From positions 2,175,331-2,239,330 of the forward strand of contig NZ_KI912577.1 in the NCBI RefSeq assembly GCF_000519085.1: a stretch of DNA of 64,000 bases. The letters are read 5' to 3'. Source of the stretch: Methylobacterium sp. 10 (GTDB taxonomy: Bacteria; Pseudomonadota; Alphaproteobacteria; Rhizobiales; Beijerinckiaceae). The position numbers and the translations under genes were made by a program. Below are positions 8,180 to 17,181 of the stretch, piece after piece (within the stretch, counting starts at the first letter, position 1; every line of letters begins with the position of its first letter). A model generated the notes under the pieces. It did no database searches, was not told the DNA's origin, and saw nothing but the letters and a program-made list of their open reading frames with translations.

Positions 8180-8944
8180 TCAGTTCCCGTAGCTCTGGAT
8201 CAGTGAGCCCGCCACCAGGGTCCAGCCGTCCACCAGCACGAAGAAGATCAGCTTGAACGGCAGCGCCACCGTCGCTGGCGGAACCATCATCATGCCCACC
8301 GCCATCAGGATCGAGGCGACAACGAGGTCGATGATAAGGAAGGGGATGAAGAGGAGGAAGCCGATCTCGAAGGCCCGCCTCAGTTCCGAGATCATGAAGG
8401 CTGGCGTGACGATCTCGAGGCCGATGGCTTCCGGGCCGGCCGGGGCGGGGGCTTTCGCCATGTCGAGGAAGAGCTTCAGATCCTTCTCGCGCACGTTACG
8501 CAGCATGAAGGTCTTGAAAGGGGACGAGGCCCTGTCGAACGCTACGCTCTGTGTGATCTGTCCGGCGATGAGCGGCTCGATGCCGGTACGGTAGGCTTCC
8601 CGCGCCGTCGGTGCCATGACGAAGGCGGTGAGGAACAGGGCAAGGCTGGTGATCACGGCATTCGGCGGCGCGCTCTGCGTGCCGAGGGCCGAGCGCAGGA
8701 TCGATAGGACCACCACGATCCGCGTGAACGAGGTCGCCATCACCAGAACCGATGGCGCCAGCGCAAGGACGGTGATGAGGGCGATGAGCTGGAGTGCCCG
8801 CTCCGTCACCCCGCCCTGGCCGAGATCGACCGAGAGGCTTTGCGCCATGGCCGCACCGATGCCGACCGCGAGGAAACCGCCCGCCGCCAGCACGAGGCAG
8901 GCGGTACGCAGAGAAACGGATGTGGTTCGAGTCAGGAGTGCCAT
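8180..8944 (-). CDS. fliP: Flagellar type III export apparatus protein FliP
   Basis: FliP forms the core of the flagellar export gate with FliQ and FliR in the inner membrane. The 254-residue protein starts with a cleavable-type signal (SLRTACLVLAAGGFLAVGIGAAMAQ). It continues with the family segments RIVVVLSILRSALGTQSAPPN, FLTAFVMAP, TPAFMISELRRAFEIGFLLFIPFLIIDLVVASILMAVGMMMVPP and LPFKLIFFVLVDGW. An upstream in-frame codon at 8983 would add a basic tail; the ATG at 8944 gives the usual length. Its usual partners fliQ, fliR and flhB are not in the window, and it is cut off from flgL-flgK-flgE by the M3 peptidase gene on the other strand. Confidence 0.95.
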   Translation of the reverse strand: MALLTRTTSVSLRTACLVLAAGGFLAVGIGAAMAQSLSVDLGQGGVTERALQLIALITVLALAPSVLVMATSFTRIVVVLSILRSALGTQSAPPNAVITSLALFLTAFVMAPTAREAYRTGIEPLIAGQITQSVAFDRASSPFKTFMLRNVREKDLKLFLDMAKAPAPAGPEAIGLEIVTPAFMISELRRAFEIGFLLFIPFLIIDLVVASILMAVGMMMVPPATVALPFKLIFFVLVDGWTLVAGSLIQSYGN

Positions 8945-9119
8945 GGCGGGGCGCAACCTGCGTCGGTGGGAGCCCGGGCGCAAGCGCCCGCGCTCTCGAA
9001 GCTCCCTAGTCCGAACGCCGAGTGACAGCGTGGCGAAAATGCCGACGGGATACTTTGCGCTCCTTTGCCGGGATGACTAGGTTCCCCCGCACAGACTCGG
9101 ACGCCACCAAAGGACGACC
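8945..9119. promoter_or_regulatory. Divergent promoter region between fliP and the M3 peptidase
   Basis: The two genes are transcribed away from each other from this 175-base gap, so both promoters should lie here. No specific operator was recognised. Confidence 0.4.
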
Positions 9120-11192
9120 ATGACGACCGCAACCGCCACCGAGACCCGGGATATAGGACCGTTCGCGGAGCCGGTGTGGCAGACGCCGTTCGGCCTGCCG
9201 CCCTTCGACCGGATTCGGCCGGAGCATTTCCTGCCCGCTTTCGAGACAGCCCTGGACTTGCACGATGTGGAGATCGCGGCCATCGCCGATGCGTCGAGGC
9301 CGGCGACCTTCGTCAACACGGTGGAGGCGATGGAGCGCGCGGGCCTCGATCTCGACCGAGTCGCTTCCGTCTTCTTCAATCTCAGTGGCAGCAACACCAG
9401 CCCAGAGCTCCAGGCCGTCGAGCGGGCGATTACGCCGCGTCTCGCCCGCCACGGCAGCGCCATCTACCTGAATCCCCGGCTCTGGGCGCGCATCGCCGCC
9501 GTCGATGCGGATGCGGAGACGCTCGGTGCAGAAGAGCGGCGCGTTCTTGAGCGCTACCGCACGCGCTTTCGTCGCGCCGGCGCCGATCTCGCCCCCGAAG
9601 CGAAGACGCGGATGGCCGAGATCGCTGGGCGCATGGCAGAGCTTGGAACGACGTTCAGCCAGAACCTTCTCGCCGACGAGAGCGCCTTCATCCTCCCCCT
9701 CGATGGCGAGGAGGACCTTGCTGGCTTGCCCGAGTTCCTGAGGGCCGCCGCCGCCAGTGCAGCCAAGGACCGGGGCGGCGAGCATGGTCACGTTATCACC
9801 TTGTCGCGCTCGCTGATCGAGCCGTTTCTGGTCTTCTCGACCCGGCGTGACCTGCGTGCGAAGGCCTACGAGGCCTGGACCCGCCGTGGCGAGAGTGGGG
9901 GCGCCACGGACAACACAGGGATCATCGCAGAGATCGTCGCCCTCCGTGCGGAGCGGGCGCGGCTTCTGGGCTTCGACAGCTTTGCTCATTTCAAGCTTTC
10001 CGACACCATGGCCGGCTCGCCGGACGCGGCGATGGAGCTCCTGCGCAACGTCTGGACGCCGGCTCATGCCCGTGCGGGCGCCGAGCGCGACCGGCTCCAG
10101 GCGCTGGCGACGGCGGAAGGGGCCGATTTCGCCATCCGCGCCCAGGATTGGCGCCACTATGCCGAGAAGCTGCGGCGATCCGAGCACGATCTCGACGAAG
10201 GCGAGATCAAGCCCTACCTGCCCCTCGACGGGGTCATCGCTGCCTCCTTCGACACGGCCTCACGCCTCTTCCACCTGCGTTTCGAGGAACTCACCGAATT
10301 CCCCCACTACCATCCCGACGTGCGGGCCTGGACGGTGCGCAATGCCGATGGATCCGAGGTCGGGATCTTCCTCGGCGATTACTTCGCCCGGCCGTCGAAG
10401 CGCAGCGGCGCCTGGATGAGTGCGTTCCGCTCGCAGGAGCGGCTCAACGGCACGGTCACGCCGATCATCGTCAACGTGATGAACTTCGCCAAGGCGCCGG
10501 CCGGCGAGACGCCGCTCCTGTCCTTCGACGACGCGCGCACCTTGTTCCACGAGTTCGGACATGCCCTGCACGGCCTCCTCTCCGACGTGACCTACCCCCT
10601 TCTCGCGGGCACGGCGGTGGCGGGCGATTTCGTCGAACTGCCCTCGCAGCTCTACGAGCACTGGCTCGAACAGCCGGAGGTGCTGCGCGCCCATGCCCGC
10701 CACTACCGCACCGGCGAACCGATGCCGGAGGAGCTGCTCAAGCGCATGCTCGCGGCGCGCACCTTCAACCAGGGCTTCTCCACCATCGAATACACCGCCT
10801 CGGCGATCGTCGACATGACGCTTCACTTGTCGAGCGGCGGCGAGGACGGCCTCGACGTCCTGGCCTTCGAGGCCGACGCGCTCCAGCGCATCGGCATGCC
10901 GGCGGAGATCTCCATGCGGCATCGCTCGCCGCATTTCGCGCATATCTTCTCCGGCGACGGCTATGCCGCCGGCTATTACAGCTACCTCTGGTCCGAAGTA
11001 CTGGATGCTGACGCGTTCGACGCATTCCGGGAGGCCGGCGACATCTTCCACCCCGAGACGGCGGCGCGCCTGCGCAAGTTCGTCTACGGGGCCGGCAACC
11101 TGCGCGACCCCGGAGAGGCCTACACCGCTTTTCGTGGTCGCCTGCCCAGCATCGATCCGTTGCTGCGCAAGCGCGGCCTGGCCGCCGCCTGA
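9120..11192 (+). CDS. M3-family zinc metallopeptidase (oligopeptidase A / peptidyl-dipeptidase type)
   Basis: The 690-residue protein matches the cytoplasmic M3A family (OpdA/PrlC, Dcp), which degrades short peptides. The zinc site TLFHEFGHALHGLLSDVTYP places His477, Glu478 and His481 in the HExxH motif. The downstream third-ligand region and substrate-loop motifs (YIEYTASAIVD-like segment, HRSPHFAHIFSGDGYAAGYYSYLWSE) are intact. It starts at 9120 behind AAAGGA. It is flanked on both sides by minus-strand flagellar genes and ends one base before the flgL stop, so it looks inserted into the flagellar region. Whether it acts as OpdA or Dcp cannot be decided from sequence. Confidence 0.93.
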   Translation: MTTATATETRDIGPFAEPVWQTPFGLPPFDRIRPEHFLPAFETALDLHDVEIAAIADASRPATFVNTVEAMERAGLDLDRVASVFFNLSGSNTSPELQAVERAITPRLARHGSAIYLNPRLWARIAAVDADAETLGAEERRVLERYRTRFRRAGADLAPEAKTRMAEIAGRMAELGTTFSQNLLADESAFILPLDGEEDLAGLPEFLRAAAASAAKDRGGEHGHVITLSRSLIEPFLVFSTRRDLRAKAYEAWTRRGESGGATDNTGIIAEIVALRAERARLLGFDSFAHFKLSDTMAGSPDAAMELLRNVWTPAHARAGAERDRLQALATAEGADFAIRAQDWRHYAEKLRRSEHDLDEGEIKPYLPLDGVIAASFDTASRLFHLRFEELTEFPHYHPDVRAWTVRNADGSEVGIFLGDYFARPSKRSGAWMSAFRSQERLNGTVTPIIVNVMNFAKAPAGETPLLSFDDARTLFHEFGHALHGLLSDVTYPLLAGTAVAGDFVELPSQLYEHWLEQPEVLRAHARHYRTGEPMPEELLKRMLAARTFNQGFSTIEYTASAIVDMTLHLSSGGEDGLDVLAFEADALQRIGMPAEISMRHRSPHFAHIFSGDGYAAGYYSYLWSEVLDADAFDAFREAGDIFHPETAARLRKFVYGAGNLRDPGEAYTAFRGRLPSIDPLLRKRGLAAA

Positions 11193-11193
11193 T

Positions 11194-12984
11194 TCAGGAA
11201 AGATAGTTCGTCAGCGTCAGCTTCGAGAGCATCGAGGTGACCTGATAGCTCGCTTGAAGCTGGTTCTGGAGGGCCAGGAGCTTGGCGGTCACCTCCTCGA
11301 TGGAGACCGAATCGACACCGTCGAGGCTGTCCTCCAGGGCCGCCCGTGCGGAGCGGTTGTCGGTCTTGGTGTCCGCCATGGTCTTGGCCGCCAGGCTGAG
11401 ATCACTGGCGATGCTCTGCACGCCTTCGCGGCCGTCGCTGGAAGTGAGGAGCGAACGCGCGCGCTCCGAGACGGCATTGTAGCGCGCCGTTTCCGGCGAT
11501 CCGGACGTCGAGGGTGTGAAGCTCTGCACCGCGACCTGTGCGATGCCGGCGAGGATTGCACGGATCGGAGCCTCGTTGGCCTGGGCTCCGATGCCGAGCT
11601 TGCGGTCGGTGCCGATCTGCACCGTCGCCGTCGTCCTGGGATCGGCCGAGGTGTCGTCGCCGGTGTACCAGATCACGGTCTTCGTGCTGGCTTGCTCGGC
11701 GTAGCCGTTTCCATCCTCCGACACGCGGCGCGGCGCGAAACCCTCGGATTTCGACCCGGCGAAGAAATCCTGAGAGGCGCGCGACGCCGAACTCGCCGAG
11801 AGGGTCGTGCCCGCCGTCTCCTTGAGCGCGTTCGACAGGGCCTTGGAAATGTTGGCGGCCACGTCGCCGGTCAGGGAGAATTCGGTCGTGGCGGCGGAAT
11901 CCGCGTTTGCCTTCGCGGTCAGCGTGATCGACTGGGTAGTGCCGTCACGAAGTGCGAGGTTGAAGGTCAGCGTGTCCCCCGCCGCCGGAGGGGCCTTGAC
12001 GGTGAGCTCCACCGACGCCGGCGTGCCGGTGCCGAAATTCGCCGCGAGGCCGAGAGAGGCCTTGCCCTGGATGCTGGCGACGGGCTGGCCCTCGAATTTC
12101 TTGGTCAGGGCGGCGGCGGTCTCGGCGGCCGTGCCGAGCGGGATCGTGTTGGTCGCGTCGACCTGAGGGTTTGCGGTGACGGTCAGGTCGGTGAAGGTCT
12201 GGCTCCCATCGGGCTGATTGATCGCGACGCGGATGCGATCGCCCTCCGCGGGCGCGTTGGCCACCGTGAAGGTCACGTCCGGCGCCGTTCCGCCCGTCTT
12301 GTCTCCCGCCGTGATGGCCGCCGGGTTCGAGCTGGTGGCCGAGATGAGCTTGAAGCCGAAATTCGCACGCGCTTCCGTGCCCGCCGTGCCTGTGCCTTCC
12401 TCACTGACCGTCACGGTGGAGCCCGAGGCACTGGTGGCGATGCGGCCATTGCCGTTCGGGCCGAGATCGGCGGCGATCTGCTCGGTCACCAGAGTCTTGA
12501 GACCATCGAGGCCGAGACCGGGAACGCCGTTCAGGATCGCATCCGCCGAAGCCACGGGGGCCGTATCTGAGATCCGTCCGCCGAAGACGTAGTTGCCCGC
12601 GACGTCTTGGTTCAACGCGTCCACGGCCGCATCCAGACTGTTCCTGGCAACCTGCGTCACGGTCGACGCCGTTCCAGTCGTGCTGGAATTCAACGATTGT
12701 TGCAGGATGCCGCTCAAGGAGGATAGCTGCGTCACCGCCGAGGTGGTGACCGTCACTCGCGTCGTGTTCGCCGTGATGGCGGCATCGTAGCCGTCGAGGG
12801 CGCTGAGGGACGCGTGAGCGCTCAGGCTGGTGGTCCGCGCCGCGCCGATCCCGCCATACGTCTCGGCGGTGCGACCGCTGGCGAGTTGGGTGGACAACGC
12901 GTCGAGACGCGCTTTCTGGCTGACCAGGTTCGCGGTGTTGCGATCCTGGACGTAGGTGCCGGCCGTAAAGGCGGTGATCGTCAT
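11194..12984 (-). CDS. flgL: Flagellar hook-associated protein 3 (hook-filament junction), enlarged
   Basis: The N-terminus MTITAFTAGTYVQDRNTANLVSQKARLDALSTQLASGR and a C-terminal helical segment (SLDGVDSVSIEEVTAKLLALQNQLQASYQVTSMLSKLTLTNYLS) are the flagellin-like coiled ends of FlgL. With 596 residues it is about twice the enteric length. The extra mass is an internal beta-rich part with two related modules at residues about 236-300 and 324-392, each containing a run like LTVKAPPAAGDTLTF followed by DGTTQSITLTA. These would form surface domains of the junction. Start: ATG at 12984 behind GAGG. It lies downstream of flgK on the same strand, 147 bases apart. Confidence 0.92.
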   Translation of the reverse strand: MTITAFTAGTYVQDRNTANLVSQKARLDALSTQLASGRTAETYGGIGAARTTSLSAHASLSALDGYDAAITANTTRVTVTTSAVTQLSSLSGILQQSLNSSTTGTASTVTQVARNSLDAAVDALNQDVAGNYVFGGRISDTAPVASADAILNGVPGLGLDGLKTLVTEQIAADLGPNGNGRIATSASGSTVTVSEEGTGTAGTEARANFGFKLISATSSNPAAITAGDKTGGTAPDVTFTVANAPAEGDRIRVAINQPDGSQTFTDLTVTANPQVDATNTIPLGTAAETAAALTKKFEGQPVASIQGKASLGLAANFGTGTPASVELTVKAPPAAGDTLTFNLALRDGTTQSITLTAKANADSAATTEFSLTGDVAANISKALSNALKETAGTTLSASSASRASQDFFAGSKSEGFAPRRVSEDGNGYAEQASTKTVIWYTGDDTSADPRTTATVQIGTDRKLGIGAQANEAPIRAILAGIAQVAVQSFTPSTSGSPETARYNAVSERARSLLTSSDGREGVQSIASDLSLAAKTMADTKTDNRSARAALEDSLDGVDSVSIEEVTAKLLALQNQLQASYQVTSMLSKLTLTNYLS

Positions 12985-13131
12985 CGTGACCTCGGCGTTA
13001 GGGTCTTCAAGCGGTCAACCGGTTGAAGACGCCGGAGAATCGACCCGAACAGTGGAGGCCACGTTTCGGAAGAACCGAATGGAGGAGAAGACCTGTGGCA
13101 ACTGCGCGGACACGATGTCCGCGACGACGCC

Positions 13132-15006
13132 CTAGATCCGTAGGAGCGTATCCAGCATGTCGCGTGCGGCGGTGAGCACGCGGGCATTGGCGGTGTAGGC
13201 CGTCTGCAATCCGACGAGCATCGACATCTCCTCGTCGATCTTGACGCCGGACGTGCTCGCGAACCGGCCCTGCGCCGTCGCGAGCGCGATGCTCTGCCCT
13301 TCGTCGAGATTCTGCGCGGTCGCCGCAGCGGCGCCCTGGGCGTCGATGATCTTTTGGGCGAAGCCCTGCACGGAGGAGTCGTAGGGCGCGCTGATGCCGC
13401 CGATCCCGCTCGCCGCCGAGAAGGTCCGGTTCGCGCTCGTGAGGGCATCGAACAGGTATTGCGGTCTCGTCGGTTCGCTGCCCTGGGTTCCCGGCGCAAA
13501 CTTCACCAGCGTTTCCGTCTTGGCGATCACCGCCGGATTCACGGCGATGCGCTGGGCGAAGCCCGTCAGCTGCGAGCCGCCATCGAACGACCCGGTATAG
13601 AGGCGGGCCTTGCCGCCGCCATCGACGAAGAGCGGGATCTGCGGTTTGCCGTTCGTGACATCGTCCGGCGACGTCGACTGGGTGACGCTGGCCTTGATCC
13701 CCAGGATCGTCGGGGCGCCGCTGGTCGGTGACAGGATTCGGACACCGCCTTTACCGACATCGGGGACGGACGTCACGGTGAAGGGCGAGCCGAGGGCGGC
13801 GGCGATCGCCGTGCCAAAGGTGGCCGAGTCGCTGCCTACCGTGAACGGGACGATGGTCGCCAGCGGATCGGCGACATCGGCCCGGTTCACCGACGCGGCC
13901 GGGTCTAGGTTGGACGGGACCAGGATCACGTTGCGCTGTGCGCCGTTCGTATCCTTGAGGGTGATCGTGATGGCGTTGCCGGCGCTCAGGCCGGTGAGGT
14001 CGATGTCGAATCCAGCCCCGGCCGCTGCCGATGCGGGCGTGCCGACCGCCGACGTGTCGGACAGCGACCGCGACAGGCCCGCCGCCAGATCGTCGAGCTG
14101 GCGCTGGGCCTGGGGCAGAACCGTGTCGCGCAGCTCGATCCCGGCGGCCAGCGAGCCCGAACGGATCGCGTTCGAGGCGACGAGATCGATCGTGCCGCCT
14201 CCTGGGGTGGTCGCCGTGATGGTTCCGACACTGCGTTGGGCCGGATCCGTGGAGTAGGCATCCTCGGGACCGAGCGTCCCGCGACCGTCGAAGCTCAGGC
14301 TCGCCGCGCTGGCCCGGTCAACCAGCGTCATCCCGGACGTGGTGATGACCGTGACGGTCCCATCGCGCTGCACGGAGGCCTGGACGTCGAGATAGCCGGA
14401 GAGGGAATTGAGGGCTTGGTCGCGCTGATCGAGGAGGGCGACCTTGGACCCATCGTCGCTGGTGGCGGCGATCTTGCTATTGAGCTGCGCGATGGACGAA
14501 AGCAGGCCGCTCGCCGCGGCCGTATCGTTGGCAAGCTGGCTCTCGGTTGCGCTGCGCAGGGACTGGACCCCCTCCGCGATGCCCCCGATCTTCGTCGCGA
14601 GGTTGGATGCTGCCGCGACGACGGAAGAGCGGGCGGGGGCGGATGACGGGTCCGCCCCGAGGGTCTGCAGCGCCAGGGTGAAGTTGTTGACCACGCCGTC
14701 GAGGGCGCTCGTGGTACCCGGTATTCCGTAGAGCTTGTCGAGTTGGGTCCGGACGTCCGCCATCATCCCGGTATAGGACGCGCCGGACGTCTCGAGCCGC
14801 AGCTGCTTCACCGAATTCTCGTCGATGATCCTGTTGATCGTCCCGATGGCGACGCCGGAATTGCCGGGCCCCTGGGCGACGGTGTCGAGCGTGCGCCGGA
14901 CATAACCGGTTGTGCCGACATTCGCGATGTTCTGCGAGACGATGCCGATGGCGGCCTGAGTGGTCTTCAGGCCGGCCGCGGCCGTGTTCAGCGCTGTGAA
15001 CGACAC
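13132..15006 (-). CDS. flgK: Flagellar hook-associated protein 1
   Basis: The 624-residue product opens with SFTALNTAAAGLKTTQAAIGIVSQNIANVGTTGYVRR, the flagellar rod/hook N-terminal motif, and closes with VKIDEEMSMLVGLQTAYTANARVLTAARDMLDTLLRI, the matching C-terminal helix. FlgK caps the hook and joins it to the filament through FlgL. The start is a GTG at 15006 with a strong GGGAGGG site upstream. A central module (about 13770-14015) with LSAGNAITITLKDTNGAQR resembles the repeated modules of FlgL. It follows flgE by 37 bases, so the three genes form an flgE-flgK-flgL transcription unit. Confidence 0.95.
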   Translation of the reverse strand: MSFTALNTAAAGLKTTQAAIGIVSQNIANVGTTGYVRRTLDTVAQGPGNSGVAIGTINRIIDENSVKQLRLETSGASYTGMMADVRTQLDKLYGIPGTTSALDGVVNNFTLALQTLGADPSSAPARSSVVAAASNLATKIGGIAEGVQSLRSATESQLANDTAAASGLLSSIAQLNSKIAATSDDGSKVALLDQRDQALNSLSGYLDVQASVQRDGTVTVITTSGMTLVDRASAASLSFDGRGTLGPEDAYSTDPAQRSVGTITATTPGGGTIDLVASNAIRSGSLAAGIELRDTVLPQAQRQLDDLAAGLSRSLSDTSAVGTPASAAAGAGFDIDLTGLSAGNAITITLKDTNGAQRNVILVPSNLDPAASVNRADVADPLATIVPFTVGSDSATFGTAIAAALGSPFTVTSVPDVGKGGVRILSPTSGAPTILGIKASVTQSTSPDDVTNGKPQIPLFVDGGGKARLYTGSFDGGSQLTGFAQRIAVNPAVIAKTETLVKFAPGTQGSEPTRPQYLFDALTSANRTFSAASGIGGISAPYDSSVQGFAQKIIDAQGAAAATAQNLDEGQSIALATAQGRFASTSGVKIDEEMSMLVGLQTAYTANARVLTAARDMLDTLLRI

Positions 15007-15043
15007 GGTCGCCCTCCCTCTACGTCACCGGAAACCCCAGACC

Positions 15044-16414
15044 TCAGCGGATGATGTTGATCAACGAGGACATCATATCCTGCGCGGTCGAAATGACCTT
15101 CGTATTCGCAGAGTAGGCCTGTTGGGTTACGATCATCTTTGAAAATTCGCTCGCAATGTCCGTATTCGACTGCTCGATGTTCTGGCCTTCGATCGTCGTG
15201 GCGTTGAGGCCCGTAACCGGAGCTCCGGAGTCGAGGGTCTGCCGATAGTTGCCTGACGAATCGGCCTTCAGTCCATCGGGGTTCGTGAACTGTACCACCT
15301 TGATCTTGGCCAAAGAAACGGTGTTCCCGTTGCTGTAGCTACCCAGGACTTCTCCGGTTTCACTGACTGAGAGGCTGTTCAATGTGCCTGAGCTAAAGCC
15401 GTCCTGCCTCTGAATGGAGGGAGATATTCCACCCGCGTTATGAGCGGTCAAACCGCCCTCGCCGTACTTAAATGAGATCGTGCCGAGATTGATGTCGTCG
15501 ACAGTAAGATTCGCGATATTGACGGCATCTGCGTTGGGACTCGTAAGTTTTCCGCTGCCATCGAATTGGAAGGCGGTGCCTGAATTTGTCCAAGTTGAGT
15601 TAATTCCCCCATTCGTACTGCTATTTGCATAATATAGATTCCATACGTCGCTCTTGGCAGGAGTATCTCCAACCGCAGGCGACGCATCTTGGACTTTCGC
15701 CCATCGTGTATTCACATCGACAGGTGCTCCGCTGGCAGAGTATGCGGTCAGCGAGGGACCTGCGAGGCTGCCGGCCAGGAGGACAGCAGCATCCTTGGCG
15801 GTGACGGATCCTACCCTGGCGGTAGCATCCACATTGGTGGGATTGGTCGAATCCGTGAATGTCTTTCCCACGAGAGATACCGTAGGCGTTTTCGGCAGAT
15901 TGGCAGAATACTCAATGGTGCTGGTTGGTTTGGCCGGCACGGGCAAGGTCGAGATTTGGATTGGGCCTTCGCCCGTAGCGAGCCCAGTGGCTGGATCAAG
16001 ACTAGTTCCGGTTAGGTAAGCGCCGCCACCATTGCGGAGATAGCCTTCAGCGTCTTTGGTAAAATCGCCCCGGCGCGTGTAGAGGTTGCCCGGCGAAAAC
16101 GAGGTCTGACCATTGACGTCGCTAGTCTTCGTCTGCACGGCGAAGAAGCCTGGGCCGTTCAGGGCCATGTTGGTCGGAATCTCGGTCGAGATAATGTTGC
16201 CCTGAATCGAATTGGTCAGGACCGAGTTCGCCCTGACGCTGCCGGAGACCTGGCGGTTGGGCGCCTGCTCGGCGACGAGGTCGACGAAGCTGGTATCGAC
16301 CCGCTTGAAGCCCGTCGTCTGCGAGTTGGCGATGTTGCCGGAGATGTTCTCGAGGGAAAAGCCCTGGGCCTTCATGCCCGAGACCGCCGTCTGCAACGCT
16401 GAAAACACATCCAT
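15044..16414 (-). CDS. flgE: Flagellar hook protein
   Basis: The 456-residue product starts MDVFSALQTAVSGMKAQGFSLENISGNIANSQTTGFKR and has the hook/basal-body motif NMALNGPGFFAVQ. It ends EGQNIEQSNTDIASEFSKMIVTQQAYSANTKVISTAQDMMSSLINII, the classical FlgE ends. The ATG at 16414 has AAAGG nine bases upstream; a TTG three codons earlier is less likely. The middle of the gene (about 15230-16050), encoding the surface-exposed domains, is clearly lower in GC (rows of 40-50 %) than the conserved ends. It is the first gene of flgE-flgK-flgL. Confidence 0.95.
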   Translation of the reverse strand: MDVFSALQTAVSGMKAQGFSLENISGNIANSQTTGFKRVDTSFVDLVAEQAPNRQVSGSVRANSVLTNSIQGNIISTEIPTNMALNGPGFFAVQTKTSDVNGQTSFSPGNLYTRRGDFTKDAEGYLRNGGGAYLTGTSLDPATGLATGEGPIQISTLPVPAKPTSTIEYSANLPKTPTVSLVGKTFTDSTNPTNVDATARVGSVTAKDAAVLLAGSLAGPSLTAYSASGAPVDVNTRWAKVQDASPAVGDTPAKSDVWNLYYANSSTNGGINSTWTNSGTAFQFDGSGKLTSPNADAVNIANLTVDDINLGTISFKYGEGGLTAHNAGGISPSIQRQDGFSSGTLNSLSVSETGEVLGSYSNGNTVSLAKIKVVQFTNPDGLKADSSGNYRQTLDSGAPVTGLNATTIEGQNIEQSNTDIASEFSKMIVTQQAYSANTKVISTAQDMMSSLINIIR

Positions 16415-16658
16415 GGCCGGCAACCTTTGTTGAAAATGACGTGGACCGAAATTGGTTCATGCCATCATCCGCAAGCGGAATGCCAAATCTAAACCATTGA
16501 TTTTAAGTGGTAGTTTTTCAGGACGGCCGGCAAGAAGCGACATTTTCCGGAAATGCCCCGGCAGCTTTTGCCGGTTTCGTGGTAAGGCAAGCTCGCTGTT
16601 TACCCAGCGTTATGCCTGGGTCGGTTATCGTCGGGCCGTGGCGCAACGGAGAGGAATC
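16415..16658. promoter_or_regulatory. AT-rich divergent promoter region, flgE / BLUF gene
   Basis: This 244-base gap separates the divergent flgE and BLUF genes. Its left half (about 16430-16520) is AT-rich, with runs such as AAACCATTGATTTTAAGTGG. Promoters for both directions are expected here; no consensus site could be assigned with confidence. Confidence 0.4.
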
Positions 16659-17126
16659 ATGAAGAGCAAGCGGACGACCCTCGTCCACCTCATCTATTTC
16701 TCGCGCCTGAACCTCGCCGCCGACGCGGCCGGCCGGACTCGCCAGCTCGGAGAGATCACGCGGCAGGCGCAGAAGAAGAACGAATTCTCCGTCATCACCA
16801 GCTTCATGCTGGTGGAACAGAATTTCGCGGCCCAGATCATCGAGGGTGAGCGCACCTCGGTGAACGACACGTTCGGACGGATCAGCAACGATACCCGGCA
16901 TCGCGACGTCCAGATCGTCGAGTGGCGTGAGATCGTGAAGCGGGAATTCGTCAATTCGTTCGTGACCGTCATGCGCAACCCGGCGAACGACGCGACCTTC
17001 CAGAAGGCCGGCCTGCTGCCGATGTTTCAGCGCGGCACTCCGAAAGGCGGGGTGATTCATTCCCTCGCCATTGCCCTGCAGGCCGAATCGCTGGCCAAGC
17101 AGGGCATCGACCACCTATTCGTCTGA
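16659..17126 (+). CDS. BLUF-domain blue-light sensor protein
   Basis: The 155-residue protein aligns over residues 8-105 with BLUF domains, which bind FAD non-covalently and sense blue light. LVHLIYFSR carries the key Tyr (Tyr13), QKKNEFSVITSFML the Asn (Asn41), and NFAAQIIEGE the Gln (Gln59) that rearranges on illumination. The usual Trp/Met pair after the R-x-F motif (W-S-M) is replaced by NSFVTV, which may change signalling. No output domain is attached; about 50 C-terminal residues remain. The ATG at 16659 has GGAGAGGAA just upstream. A response-regulator gene follows after 55 bases. Confidence 0.82.
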   Translation: MKSKRTTLVHLIYFSRLNLAADAAGRTRQLGEITRQAQKKNEFSVITSFMLVEQNFAAQIIEGERTSVNDTFGRISNDTRHRDVQIVEWREIVKREFVNSFVTVMRNPANDATFQKAGLLPMFQRGTPKGGVIHSLAIALQAESLAKQGIDHLFV

Positions 17127-17181
17127 TGCGTCGTCTTAGCCTTCCTGACGTCGGATATCCGAGCTTGAGCTTCGAAAGCCC

